From the NCBI GenBank assembly GCA_035468985.1, contig DATISF010000070.1, forward strand, positions 117,675 through 181,674: DNA of 64,000 bases, given 5' to 3'. Within the stretch, counting starts at the first letter, position 1, and every line of letters begins with the position of its first letter. The DNA is from DASVHS01 sp035468985 (GTDB lineage: Bacteria; Acidobacteriota; Thermoanaerobaculia; Gp7-AA8). Below the pieces are notes generated by a model. The model was not told where the DNA came from. It was given only the letters and a program-made list of their open reading frames with translations, and searched no databases. This document shows, piece by piece, positions 35,062 through 45,858 of this stretch. A program made the translations under genes and the position numbers.

Positions 35062-35345
35062 GATGATTTTCCTCCTGTCAAAGGTTGGTGGCGTGGCCGC
35101 TCCCGGCCGCCGGAATCGGATTCCGAGGAGTTACGGATCTACGGAAAGAGAAGGACTCCGAAGGGAACGTAGGGAGTGCCGGCCCGCTTGTCATTCCCCC
35201 GGACCAACAGCTGTGACGGGCATTACATCAGGAAGAAATTCAGGCGAGCCGTGGAATGGTGACGAACAATCGGAATATCCGATCAATTCTATTCAAAGAT
35301 CGAATGAAGCCGATGCAACGGTGAAACGTATATTGAATCGTGAAG

Positions 35346-35663
35346 ATGAGCATTCAAGTGCACGACGATTCATTCACCCCGCTCGGCGAGGACCTCCTCC
35401 GCCATGCCGAACAGCGCATCGCCGCTGCGGTGCGCCGCTTTCATGCGGTCTGCTCGGCCAGCGTCACGCTGGCGCGCATGGAGAGCTTCGCCGAGGCATC
35501 GATGTGCCGCGTGCGGATCGAGTGGGCGGGCGGCCCGCCGCTCGTGGTGACCCACCGCGATCGCGATTTGAAGAAGGCCATCGACGACGCCGCCGAGACC
35601 ACCGCGCAGCTCCTCGGCTCGCGGGCACGTTCGGTGAGGGAAGCGCTATGCGCTCCCGCGTGA
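35346..35663 (+). CDS. HPF/RaiA (S30EA)-like ribosome-associated protein
   Basis: A 105-residue protein; ATG 35346 is preferred over GTG 35340. The beta-alpha-beta-beta-beta-alpha order, SIQVHDDSFTPLGEDLLRHA, the VTLARMESF strand and a terminal helix with DLKKAIDDAAETTAQLL resemble the short sigma-54 modulation/ribosome hibernation family. The usual basic surface is reduced, so activity on ribosomes is not certain. It is the first of three overlapping or adjacent genes with DUF454 and NhaR-like products. Confidence 0.6.
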   Translation: MSIQVHDDSFTPLGEDLLRHAEQRIAAAVRRFHAVCSASVTLARMESFAEASMCRVRIEWAGGPPLVVTHRDRDLKKAIDDAAETTAQLLGSRARSVREALCAPA

Positions 35664-35869
35664 GACTCGTCGTCCGCACGGTCCTGGCGACCCTCTTCGT
35701 CGCCATCGGCATCGCCGGACTGGTCCTGCCGATTCTGCCGGGATGGCTGTTCTTCGGCTTCGCAGCGATGATCCTGTTTCCCGACGCGAAATTCACGCAG
35801 AAGACGACGGCCTGGCTGCACCGCCGCTTCCCATGGACGCAACACGTGTTTCGCACCGTTGTTCGCTAA
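35648..35869 (+). CDS. small DUF454/YbaN-like membrane protein
   Basis: A 73-residue protein from ATG 35648, overlapping the HPF-like gene by 16 bases. It has a hydrophobic segment with the family pattern GIAGLVLPILPGWLFFGFAA and an amphipathic C-terminus (TAWLHRRFPWTQHVFRTV). YbaN/DUF454 members are small inner-membrane proteins of unknown role with a conserved LP-LPxxxF/L core. The gene is shorter than the usual DUF454 protein (about 125 residues). Confidence 0.7.
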   Translation: MRSRVRLVVRTVLATLFVAIGIAGLVLPILPGWLFFGFAAMILFPDAKFTQKTTAWLHRRFPWTQHVFRTVVR

Positions 35870-35878
35870 GATCGCGGC

Positions 35879-36760
35879 GTGGTCTGGTTCAACTACAACC
35901 ACCTTTATTACTTCTGGACCGTGGCGCGCGAGGGAAGCATCGCCCGGGCGACCGAGAAGCTGAACCTCACACAGCCCACCATCAGCGAACAGCTCAAAAC
36001 GCTCGAGGAAACCCTCGGCGAGAAACTGTTCGATCGCCGCGGCCGCAAGCTCGTTCTCACCGATGTCGGAAAGATGGTCTACCGGTACGCCGAGGAGATC
36101 TTCTCGCTGGGGAGGGAGCTGACGGACGCGATCGAAGACCGGCCGACGGGGCGCCCGCTGCGATTCTCGGTCGGCGTGTCGGACGTGGTGCCGAAGGCGA
36201 TCGCGCACCGGTTTCTTCTGCCCGTCCTGCAGATGAAGCCGGAGGTGTACCTGATCTGCATCGAGGATCAGCCGTCACGCCTGCTTGCGGAACTGGCGGT
36301 CCACGAGCTCGACCTCGTGATCTCTGACGCGCCGAGCAGCGGCACCACGATCCGGCTGTTCAACCATGTCCTGGCCGAGAGCGAGGTTACGCTGTACGCG
36401 TCGTCGGCAATCGCCCGCGGTCTGAAACGCGGATTCCCGCAGTCGCTGGACGGTGCGCCCTTCCTCCTGCCGCAGCGTGGGACCGAGCTTCGCCGGCGGC
36501 TCGAGCAGTGGTTCGACCGCCACGGCGTGCGTCCCCGAATCGTCGGAGAGTTTCAGGATTCGGCCCTCCTCGACGAGTTCGCACACTCCGGCGCCGGCGT
36601 GTTCGCGAGCATCTCCCTGCTCGAACACGACCTGCGCGACGAGCGCGTCGTACCGGTCGGGAGCGTCGACGGAATCCGCGAGTCGTATTACGCGATCTCG
36701 CGCGAGCGCAAGATCAAGCACCCGGCGATTGCCGCGGTGCTCGCGGCCGCGGAGGAATGA
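35879..36760 (+). CDS. nhaR: LysR family regulator, NhaR-like
   Basis: A 293-residue LysR protein from GTG 35879. The N-terminus FNYNHLYYFWTVAREGSIARA is almost the NhaR signature, followed by the winged HTH (LNLTQPTISEQLKTLEETLG) and a two-lobe ligand domain. NhaR proteins activate the Na+/H+ antiporter gene nhaA and osmC-type genes in response to Na+. No nhaA gene lies nearby, but the convergent neighbour is an ion-pumping pyrophosphatase. The Na+ link is inferred from the family. Confidence 0.88.
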   Translation: MVWFNYNHLYYFWTVAREGSIARATEKLNLTQPTISEQLKTLEETLGEKLFDRRGRKLVLTDVGKMVYRYAEEIFSLGRELTDAIEDRPTGRPLRFSVGVSDVVPKAIAHRFLLPVLQMKPEVYLICIEDQPSRLLAELAVHELDLVISDAPSSGTTIRLFNHVLAESEVTLYASSAIARGLKRGFPQSLDGAPFLLPQRGTELRRRLEQWFDRHGVRPRIVGEFQDSALLDEFAHSGAGVFASISLLEHDLRDERVVPVGSVDGIRESYYAISRERKIKHPAIAAVLAAAEE

Positions 36761-36792
36761 GCGGAGCGCTGCGCGTCACCGCGCGGCGCCCC

Positions 36793-36818
36793 GGCGGCCG
36801 ATGACGGCCGCCGCTCCA

Positions 36819-36819
<1 letters not shown>
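36793..36819. repeat. GGCGGCCG palindrome with GCTCCAC tail between convergent genes
   Basis: GGCGGCCG (36793-36800) and CGGCCGCC (36805-36812) form an 8-bp stem with a 4-base loop, followed by GCTCCAC. The stretch GACGGCCGCCGCTCCAC is repeated exactly at 45507-45523 inside nuoB. It lies between the nhaR and hppA stops and may double as a terminator. Confidence 0.7.
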
Positions 36820-39329
<2,510 letters not shown>

Positions 39330-39450
39330 GGTGCCTCCGTGTTTTTGGGGTAAAGAACCGCCGAGAACCGCTGGTCGGCGGCCGAAAGGGCGCGCGGATT
39401 CTAGCCGATTGTCTTGACGGAGGCCATCCCCTCGCGGGATAAGACGCCTC

Positions 39451-40548
39451 ATGCTGCCCCTGATCCTGGCGGCGGTTCTCATCCATCCGGTCCGGTCGTT
39501 CACGGTGGCCGCGGACAGCACTCCCGGCCGGGTCTCGTTCGCTCACGACGACCAGTACGAGTACCTGGCCACTCCCGTCGGCCTGATGCGCAGCCGCCGC
39601 CTCGCCGATCCGGCCGAACCGGCGGAGGTGGTCGCGTTCGACGGACGCCGCGTCAACGACGTCGCCTCCAACGGCCGCTTCCTCTACGTTCTCCTTGGCA
39701 ACGGGATTTTCGGCACGTCGCCCGACTCGACGTTGCTGCGATCGGGCGACCATGGACACACGTTCTCGCCGATCGATACAAGACTGGCGGAGTGTCGTGG
39801 CGCGCGTTGCGAGTATCTCGTCGGCCATCACGTCGAGATCGCCGGCGGACGAGTGGTCGTCGAGCTCGGTGGCAACGTGCTGGTCACGCCCGATGAGGGA
39901 CTGCATTGGTACCAGCTTTACGGGTCAGTGACGAAGGGTGTGCCGGATCTGCAGATTTGTCCCGTCGTCTTCACCGTCGGCGGTTCCACCCTCTACCTCG
40001 GCGGTGAGTGCCCGCTGGACTCGGGGTGGATCGGCGGCGGAACTCTGACCGCCGACGGGTTATCGTGGCTCTCGCCTCCGACGCGTGTGGTGCCGCATCT
40101 CGATCTCGGGAACCGGAATGTGCAGTTCATCCGCGTGGGAAGTGACATGTTCGCGGGGATCGAAGGGGCGCTGATTCGCGGCACCTCGTTCACGATCTTT
40201 TACGATCTTGGTGCGCAGCGATACCCCTATATTCGCCAGTTTGTGGAGTGGTCGAAGAATCCCTTCATCCGGCTGGCCGGAGGCTTCGACAAGGTTGACG
40301 AGAGCGGCTTTCTCGCATTTTCCGGTGGTCCGGGCCCGGGCGCGCTTCCGCCGGACATTCTGCCGTTCCTGCCGATCGTGTGGGAAGACGTTTCAGCGGC
40401 TCTTCCGGCCGGCACGACGAACGTAGCGATGCTTGCGGAAGCGGCTGACGGAACGTTGCTGATCGCGACGCAGAACGGGTGGCGGTACACGGTCGGGACG
40501 ATCGAGCTCACCTCGTCATCCTCGAAGCGCCGTGCGGCTCGCCACTGA
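39451..40548 (+). CDS. secreted protein with BNR/Asp-box-like propeller motif
   Basis: A 365-residue exported protein (signal MLPLILAAVLIHPVRS). The mature part is beta-rich and contains an Asp-box, LLRSGDHGHTFSP (SxDxGxTF pattern), and a second weaker one, VTPDEGLHWYQL. These are found in sialidase-type and photosystem-assembly propellers, so the fold is probably a beta propeller. No catalytic residues are evident. It diverges from hppA. Confidence 0.65.
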   Translation: MLPLILAAVLIHPVRSFTVAADSTPGRVSFAHDDQYEYLATPVGLMRSRRLADPAEPAEVVAFDGRRVNDVASNGRFLYVLLGNGIFGTSPDSTLLRSGDHGHTFSPIDTRLAECRGARCEYLVGHHVEIAGGRVVVELGGNVLVTPDEGLHWYQLYGSVTKGVPDLQICPVVFTVGGSTLYLGGECPLDSGWIGGGTLTADGLSWLSPPTRVVPHLDLGNRNVQFIRVGSDMFAGIEGALIRGTSFTIFYDLGAQRYPYIRQFVEWSKNPFIRLAGGFDKVDESGFLAFSGGPGPGALPPDILPFLPIVWEDVSAALPAGTTNVAMLAEAADGTLLIATQNGWRYTVGTIELTSSSSKRRAARH

Positions 40549-41787
40549 TCAGTCGAGCGGCAGCTTCAGGATCTCGACGTCGTGCAGCCGCTCGCGCGGC
40601 CAGATCTTGTGGTGCTCGTCGAACGCGCGGAGCTGAGGATTGGCGAGAAAGTAGAAAACACCGTTCGCGATCACGCCGGTGGTCGGTTCATCGAATTTCG
40701 GATTGCCGGCTTCGAGCACCTCGATCCGGGTGACGGCGGTGCGATCGGCGTCGAGATGGATTCGGATGAGCCGTGGCCGGCCGACGCCGTTCTGGATTCC
40801 GATCAGGTCGCCGCGATACCAGGTGAGCCCGTCGATGCCGCTGAGCGTCTCGTTGTCGGGGATGTCGAGCTGCGTGATGGTCCGGCTGCGCAGGTCAACG
40901 CGAGAGAGGCCGTCGAAGTCAGCGACGTAGAGATAGGGCTCTCCTTCCGCGAGCGCGATGCCGTTCGGGAACGTGAACGTGTCCGGCGGGATCCAGGTCT
41001 CGATCGAATCGGATCCGAAGCGGACGCGCATGATGGCGCCGCGGTCTGTGTCGGTGATCAGAGCGGAGCCGTCGTCGAGCAGGACGAGGTCGTTCAAGAG
41101 CGAGGGATCCTTGGCGCCGCCGGTGACGACCTTCGTTGACAGGCTCCCGCTTCGCAAGTCGTAGGCATAGATCGACGACTGCCCCTCGGCTGCGCCGGAG
41201 CTCGCCGTCATCTCCGGGGCGGCGCTGGAAACGACCCACAACATGCGCCGGACAGGATCGACCTTCATCCCCAGAGTTCCGAACAGTTCGTCCTGTGCGG
41301 ACGTGACGAAATCCGACGATTTACCTTGTGGTGTTACCTTCACTACTTTTCGTAAATGAATACTGCTCACATAAAAATCGCCGGTCACGGAATCCCAGGC
41401 CATGCCTTCCGGAATCAGATCGGGTTGGTGGATGACGAACGCCGCGCTGCTCCGGACGACATGCGGCTCGCGACCGTTGAGCCGCGCGGCGATGGCGCGG
41501 TACTCGCGGGAGGAGCGGGAGCGGAGGAAGTCGTGATCATTGACCCCGTGCGTCCAGCCGAGGCGATCGAGCTCGCCGAGCCATTTGAGGGACTCGGCGG
41601 TGTCGCCGGTGCGGTCGAGGTATTGCGCGAGAACGTAGATGCGCGCGCCGTCGGTCGGGTCCGCGGCCACGGCGTTGCGCAGCTGCTCGATCGTCGTGCG
41701 TGTCTGATCGTCGATCGGCTCGGGAGGCGGCGGCGCGGTCGCACAAGCCGTGGCGAGAAGGAACAGGACGAGCACGCGCCGCATCAT
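40549..41787 (-). CDS. lipoprotein with TPR-like N-terminus and SMP-30/gluconolactonase-like propeller
   Basis: A 412-residue lipoprotein (MMRRVLVLFLLATAC lipobox; ATG 41784 is an alternative). Residues 28-100 look like a TPR unit (AVAADPTDGARIYVLAQYLD). The rest is a six-bladed propeller like SMP-30/LRE: IPEGMAWDSVTGDFYVSSI, NDLVLLDDGSALITDTD, FPNGIALAEG and a GIDGLTWYRGDL run. The DGS..TDT and FPNG motifs match the metal-site strands of gluconolactonases. Substrate is unknown. Downstream is the BNR-type gene, end to end, on the opposite strand. Confidence 0.75.
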   Translation of the reverse strand: MMRRVLVLFLLATACATAPPPPEPIDDQTRTTIEQLRNAVAADPTDGARIYVLAQYLDRTGDTAESLKWLGELDRLGWTHGVNDHDFLRSRSSREYRAIAARLNGREPHVVRSSAAFVIHQPDLIPEGMAWDSVTGDFYVSSIHLRKVVKVTPQGKSSDFVTSAQDELFGTLGMKVDPVRRMLWVVSSAAPEMTASSGAAEGQSSIYAYDLRSGSLSTKVVTGGAKDPSLLNDLVLLDDGSALITDTDRGAIMRVRFGSDSIETWIPPDTFTFPNGIALAEGEPYLYVADFDGLSRVDLRSRTITQLDIPDNETLSGIDGLTWYRGDLIGIQNGVGRPRLIRIHLDADRTAVTRIEVLEAGNPKFDEPTTGVIANGVFYFLANPQLRAFDEHHKIWPRERLHDVEILKLPLD

Positions 41788-41818
41788 GGAGAGTATGACG
41801 CGGCGCGCGCTTCCAGTG

Positions 41819-42463
41819 TTACGCGGGATTCTGTGTTGCGCGAATGTGGATCTCCACGCGCCGGTTCAGCTGCCGTCCTTCCGGCGTGGAATTCGAATCC
41901 TTCGGCCTCGTCTCGCCGTAGCCGGCCGCGGTGACGCTGCGGCTGGGGACGCCGCTGTCGACGAGGAAGTCGCGTACCGAGCCCGCCCGGCGCTCCGACA
42001 GGCTCTGGTTGTAGTCGGTCGTGCCGCTCGAATCGGTATGACCTTCGACGTCGATGATCTCGTCGGGATACCGGCGGATGTTGTCGGCGAGATCGCGCAG
42101 CGTCGTACGAGATTCCGGCCGCAGCGCCGCCGAATCGAGATCGAACAGGATGTCGCTCGTCAGGCGGACGTCGATCTGTCCTTCCGAGGGGCGCGTGACT
42201 TCCACGCCCTGGATCTGACGGAGCTCCTGCTCCTGCTTGTCCATCCGGTGGCCGATTGCCGCGCCGACGGCGGCGCCTGCTGCCGCGCCGACGACCGCAC
42301 CGGTCCTGTTGTCCCCGCTCTGATTGCCGATCACCGCACCGGCGACCGCGCCGGCCGCCGCGCCAATTCCGGCGCCGCGCTTGGCCTTGACGTTCGGATC
42401 GGATGTCGCGCAGGCAAGTAGGAACGAGGTTGCAAAGAGAAGAACAGCTGCTTTTCGAATCAT
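41819..42463 (-). CDS. OmpA family lipoprotein with glycine-zipper N-terminus (copy B)
   Basis: A 214-residue protein from ATG 42463, with lipobox FLLAC. After the cysteine comes a glycine-zipper membrane segment (GAGIGAAAGAVAGAVIGNQSG, two turns), then MDKQEQELRQI and an OmpA C-terminal peptidoglycan-binding domain: FDLDSAALRPESRTTL, VEGHTDSSGTTDYNQSLSERRA and GYGETRPKDSN with the NRRVEI end. It anchors the outer membrane to the cell wall. It is a close paralogue of the next gene upstream (42545-43192), from which a terminator separates it. Confidence 0.9.
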   Translation of the reverse strand: MIRKAAVLLFATSFLLACATSDPNVKAKRGAGIGAAAGAVAGAVIGNQSGDNRTGAVVGAAAGAAVGAAIGHRMDKQEQELRQIQGVEVTRPSEGQIDVRLTSDILFDLDSAALRPESRTTLRDLADNIRRYPDEIIDVEGHTDSSGTTDYNQSLSERRAGSVRDFLVDSGVPSRSVTAAGYGETRPKDSNSTPEGRQLNRRVEIHIRATQNPA

Positions 42464-42481
42464 CACTCCTCCAACTTCGGG

Positions 42482-42513
42482 CAAAAGAAAAGGACGCCCG
42501 TCTCCGAGCGTCC
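42482..42513 (-). terminator. Rho-independent terminator between the two ompA-like genes
   Basis: On the minus strand GGACGCTCG and CGGGCGTCC form a 9-bp stem with one mismatch around a 4-base loop (+ strand 42492-42513), followed by TTTTCTTTT (complement of 42483-42491). It would end the transcript of the upstream copy. Confidence 0.8.
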
Positions 42514-42544
42514 CATTCTCATTCACGATCGGTACCCGCGGCGG

Positions 42545-43192
42545 TCAGGCCGCATTGGCTTTGATGTGAATCTCGACGCGGCGGTTCAGCTGGCGGCCGC
42601 TGGCGGTGCTGTTCGAAGCACGCGGCTGCGATTCGCCGTAGCCGATCTCGTCGATGCGCGAGCTGCGCACGCCGAGGCTTTCGAGATAGGTCCCAACCGA
42701 ACCGGCACGACGCTCGGAAAGACGCTTGTTGTATGCGGCTGTGCCGATGGAGTCGGTGTGACCTTCAACACGAATGGTCGTGTCGGGGTACTTCTGAAAC
42801 ACGTCGGCCATCTCCCGGAGCGACGATTTCGATGCGCCGCGGAGCGCCGCGGAGTCGAAGTCGAACAGCACTTCGTTCTTCACGGTCACCTTGAGCTCAT
42901 CATCGCTGACGCGCTGCACGTTGACGCCTTCGATCTGCCGGAGCTCTTTCTCCTGCTTGTCCATCATCGCGCCGACGATTGCGCCGGTCGCTGCACCGAC
43001 GACGCCGCCGATCACTGCACCGCGCGTCGCGTTACCGCTGCCGCGGTTGTTCCCGAGCACCCCGCCGACGATGGCGCCGGCCACGCCGCCGACCGCGGCG
43101 CCCTTCTTCGCCTTCGCGTGGTTGTCGGTTTGTGCAAACGCCACCGGGGCCACGAGCAACAGAACCAGAATGCTGGCGATGAACTGTTTCAT
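42545..43192 (-). CDS. OmpA family protein with glycine-zipper N-terminus (copy A)
   Basis: A 215-residue protein from ATG 43192, preceded by a GGAGG-type site and starting with a cleavable signal (MKQFIASILVLLLVAPVAFAQ) rather than a lipobox. It has the same order as copy B: glycine zipper (GAAVGGVAGAIVGGVLGN), MDKQEKELRQIEGV and an OmpA domain (FDFDSAALRGASKSSL, VEGHTDSIGTAAYNKRLSER and GYGESQPRASN with NRRVEI). The tandem pair probably arose by duplication, and they differ in how they are anchored. Role: outer-membrane stability. Confidence 0.9.
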   Translation of the reverse strand: MKQFIASILVLLLVAPVAFAQTDNHAKAKKGAAVGGVAGAIVGGVLGNNRGSGNATRGAVIGGVVGAATGAIVGAMMDKQEKELRQIEGVNVQRVSDDELKVTVKNEVLFDFDSAALRGASKSSLREMADVFQKYPDTTIRVEGHTDSIGTAAYNKRLSERRAGSVGTYLESLGVRSSRIDEIGYGESQPRASNSTASGRQLNRRVEIHIKANAA

Positions 43193-43340
43193 TGTTTTCC
43201 TCCTGAACCTTTCCATGCGGGCGCCCCTTTGCGCCCAGGCGACTGACTGGTCTCTCATTGGGCAACGCAGGTGCCACTATCAAAAGAAATGCCTAATCCT
43301 GACCGGCTGAGCTCGGCGTAAATCCATGTAAGATGCCGTC

Positions 43341-44426
43341 GTGAACGGAGTCCGTAGCCTCGAGCTCGTCATTCGTAATCTATTGAAAGAGAATGACTTG
43401 TCGTTTCGAGACTTCATGGAGCTAGCGCTCTACCATCCGGAACTCGGTTATTACGCGAAGCGCGCTCGGCCGGAAGCCGACTACACCACTTCGCCCCGCC
43501 TGAGCCCGCTGTTCGCCGCTACTTTGGGCAGCCTCGTCCGTGAATTTTCGAGCCGCGCAGGCGACGGACTGTCCACGGTTGTGGACGTGGGCTGCGGTGA
43601 CGGTTCGCTCCTCCTGGAACTGTCCTCGGTCCTCGGTCCTCGGTCCTCGGTTGAATTCTTCGGAGTGGACCGCTCGCTGGATCGCGTCAGCGACGAGGCT
43701 CGGGCAAAGCCGGCGCTGCACTTTGTTCGCTCGATCGAGGAAGTTCCCCGGCTTGGGGCTCACCTGATTGTCGCGAACGAGCTGTTCGATGCCTTTCCGT
43801 TCGCGCGTCTCGTGCAACGCGACGAGCATCTGCACCAGTTGTGGGTGACGGAGCGCGAGGGAGAGATCGATTGGACCGAGCACGAGGCGCCCGGGCCGTA
43901 CGAGGATTACTTCGCGGCGCGCGGCATCGGGCTCGAGGACGGCCAGTTCGCCGACATCTCGCTCGACTGGGAGGCGTACTACCTCGATCTCTGCCGGTCC
44001 GTGTTGCGGGGTCTGATCGTCACGTTCGACTACGGCTTCCCGCAGGAGCAGCTGTTCCGATCGCGAATCCGGCGCTTCGGAACCGCGGCGTCGTATCGCG
44101 CGCAGCGGGTGACGCGCGATCTTCTCGCCTCGCCGGGCGAGCAGGACATCACCGCGCACATCAATTTCACCGATCTGATCGCCGCGGGAGAACGCTCCGG
44201 GTTCACCACCCTCTTTTTCGACCGGCAGGCAAAATTTCTCCTCGCCCTTGGGGCCGCCGATCATCCGCTGATCCGGACCGAACCGGCCTCCACGGAAGAT
44301 CTCGAGCGCAAGGAAAACGCACGGAGGCTCATTCTCCCCGACGGAATCGGCGAAGAGATCCGGGTCCTGGTGCAAGGGAGAGGCGTGCCCGCGGAAGGGT
44401 GGTCGTTCCAGAAGAAACTCTATTGA
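43341..44426 (+). CDS. midA: MidA/NDUFAF7-type SAM-dependent protein methyltransferase (complex I assembly)
   Basis: A 361-residue protein from GTG 43341. The N-terminus DFMELALYHPELGYYAK is the MidA family start, followed by the SAM-binding VVDVGCGDGSLL, the acidic VANELFDAFPFARL and a FDYGFPQEQLF motif with ITAHINFTDL. The mitochondrial member NDUFAF7 methylates an arginine of NDUFS2 (the NuoD homologue) and is needed for complex I assembly. Here the gene lies 71 bp before nuoA in the same direction, so the same job is very likely. A heptamer tandem repeat is translated after the SAM motif (SSVLGPRSSV) without breaking the frame. Confidence 0.88.
   Translation: MNGVRSLELVIRNLLKENDLSFRDFMELALYHPELGYYAKRARPEADYTTSPRLSPLFAATLGSLVREFSSRAGDGLSTVVDVGCGDGSLLLELSSVLGPRSSVEFFGVDRSLDRVSDEARAKPALHFVRSIEEVPRLGAHLIVANELFDAFPFARLVQRDEHLHQLWVTEREGEIDWTEHEAPGPYEDYFAARGIGLEDGQFADISLDWEAYYLDLCRSVLRGLIVTFDYGFPQEQLFRSRIRRFGTAASYRAQRVTRDLLASPGEQDITAHINFTDLIAAGERSGFTTLFFDRQAKFLLALGAADHPLIRTEPASTEDLERKENARRLILPDGIGEEIRVLVQGRGVPAEGWSFQKKLY
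43623..43650. repeat. heptanucleotide tandem repeat inside midA, locus 3
   Basis: Four perfect copies of TCCTCGG. Because seven is not a multiple of three, three units give seven codons and the sequence SSVLGPR begins again as SSV. It falls in the loop after the SAM-binding motif. Confidence 0.85.
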
Positions 44427-44436
44427 AGATAAGCAA

Positions 44437-44464
44437 TTGACTCTGCGCACCCCGTGTTTACAAT
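44437..44464 (+). promoter_or_regulatory. promoter of the nuo operon
   Basis: TTGACT (44437-44442), a 16-bp spacer and TACAAT (44459-44464). Transcription would begin about 44471, some 27 bases before nuoA. It begins 10 bp after the midA stop codon. Confidence 0.65.
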
Positions 44465-44497
44465 ACCGGCGGTCTTTTTCTTCACACCGACCTTTGC

Positions 44498-44857
44498 ATG
44501 GCGAACTATTCAGTACTGCTGGTTGCCGTACTCATCGTCCTCTCCGTTCCGGTCCTGACGCTTTTCATCATCACCCCCCTGATTCGCGCCTCCCGCGCGA
44601 ATAAGGTAAAGCTCGAACCGTACGAGTGCGGAGTACCGGCCACCTCTCTGGCGTTCGATCACCGTTTCTCTGTGCGGTACTTCCTCATCGCGGTGTTGTT
44701 CATCGTCTTCGATGTGGAGACGGTTTTCCTCTTTCCGTGGGCGATCCGGTTCAAGCAGCTCGGCTGGTTCGGAGCCGTCGAGATGGCAGTGTTTCTGGCG
44801 ATTCTCCTGATCGGCTACTTCTACGCCTGGAAGAGGAAGGTCCTCACATGGGTCTGA
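44498..44857 (+). CDS. nuoA: NADH-quinone oxidoreductase subunit A
   Basis: A 119-residue membrane subunit with three transmembrane helices. The conserved matrix/cytoplasm loop KLEPYECGVPA (with the key Cys) and the second-helix start RFSVRYFLIAVLFIVFDVET are present. NuoA lines the quinone-channel entrance of complex I with NuoH. It starts the 11-gene nuo operon, and its last ten bases overlap nuoB. Confidence 0.95.
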   Translation: MANYSVLLVAVLIVLSVPVLTLFIITPLIRASRANKVKLEPYECGVPATSLAFDHRFSVRYFLIAVLFIVFDVETVFLFPWAIRFKQLGWFGAVEMAVFLAILLIGYFYAWKRKVLTWV

Positions 44858-45858
44858 TCGAGAACCGCTTCGACTCGAACGTCCTCACGACCACCGTCGA
44901 CAAATTCTTCAATTGGGCCCGCAAGTCATCGCTCTGGCCGATGCAGTTCGGGCTGGCCTGCTGCGCGATCGAGATGATGGCCGTGCTCGATCCGCGTCAC
45001 GACATGGCCCGGTTCGGCGCCGAGGTGTTCCGGGCTACGCCGAGGCAGGCGGATCTGATGATCGTGTCCGGCACGGTGACCGAGAAGATGGCTCCCATCG
45101 TCCGCCGGCTGTGGGATCAGATGCCCGAGCCGAAGTGGGTCATCGCCATGGGCTCGTGCGCGACCTGCGGCGGACCTTACGACACCTACGCGGTCACGCA
45201 GGGAGTGGACCGCCTCATTCCGGTCGACGTCTACATCCCCGGATGTCCTCCGCGCCCCGAAGCATTGCTCTGGGGGCTGATGGAGCTTCAGAAGAAGATC
45301 GACCGGATGCACGTGCTGCGCAAAGGCGGCGAAGCGTACGACTTCGCGCGTGCCGCTGTCCGCGACTCCATTCGTCCGACGCATGAGGGTCCGGCGCTGC
45401 GCGCCGAGCAGGCCGCGCAGCTGAAGCCGGCGCCGATCTCGGGTGTGAAGCGCGAACCGGCTCCGCCGAAACTGAAGCCTGCGCCTGCGCCGAAACCGGC
45501 GGCCGAGACGGCCGCCGCTCCACGGGAAACCGCAACTGCAGTCATGGAACCCCCGGCGGCCGAACCCGAGGCGCAGCCCGCGGCCACACCGGGCGTCGCG
45601 TTCCACAAAGACACTCTCACGCTCCCCGAGCGGATGCAGATCGCCGACGAGATGGGCGGCGGGCTGGAGACGAAGATGTTCGCGGCGATGGCGCAGACAG
45701 ACTGCAGTGCCTGCGGCTGGGACTGCGAAGGCTACGCGCACGCGCTGGCGACCGGCGAGACGAAAGACATCTCGCTGTGCACCCCCGGCGAGGCCGAGAC
45801 CCTCGAAATGCTCAAGAAGCTGATGAGCGAGGCGGGGAAGGAGCTCGAGGGCGGATAG
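44848..45858 (+). CDS. nuoB: NADH-quinone oxidoreductase subunit B with extra C-terminal Fe-S-like domain
   Basis: A 336-residue protein, about twice the usual length. Residues 1-165 are an ordinary NuoB with the N2-cluster ligands C38-C39 (LACCAIE), C104 (GSCATCGG) and C133 (PGCPPRPEAL). A Pro/Ala-rich linker (about 185-250) follows, part of which is encoded by an interspersed palindrome (45498-45523). Residues 275-330 form an extra domain, FAAMAQTDCSACGWDCEGYA onward, with four cysteines C286, C289, C293 and C311. The pattern and the later CTPGEAET resemble the RnfB/PF04060 4Fe-4S module (CxxCG...C..YA...GE...C.PGG). The same domain ends NuoC. It may bring electrons to N2 without the NADH module. 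Confidence 0.93.
   Translation: MGLIENRFDSNVLTTTVDKFFNWARKSSLWPMQFGLACCAIEMMAVLDPRHDMARFGAEVFRATPRQADLMIVSGTVTEKMAPIVRRLWDQMPEPKWVIAMGSCATCGGPYDTYAVTQGVDRLIPVDVYIPGCPPRPEALLWGLMELQKKIDRMHVLRKGGEAYDFARAAVRDSIRPTHEGPALRAEQAAQLKPAPISGVKREPAPPKLKPAPAPKPAAETAAAPRETATAVMEPPAAEPEAQPAATPGVAFHKDTLTLPERMQIADEMGGGLETKMFAAMAQTDCSACGWDCEGYAHALATGETKDISLCTPGEAETLEMLKKLMSEAGKELEGG
45498..45523. repeat. GGCGGCCG palindrome with GCTCCAC tail inside nuoB
   Basis: GGCGGCCGA is followed by GACGGCCGCCGCTCCAC (45507-45523), an exact copy of 36803-36819. It is read in frame as part of the linker PAAETAAAPRE between the NuoB core and its extra Fe-S-like domain. Confidence 0.7.
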
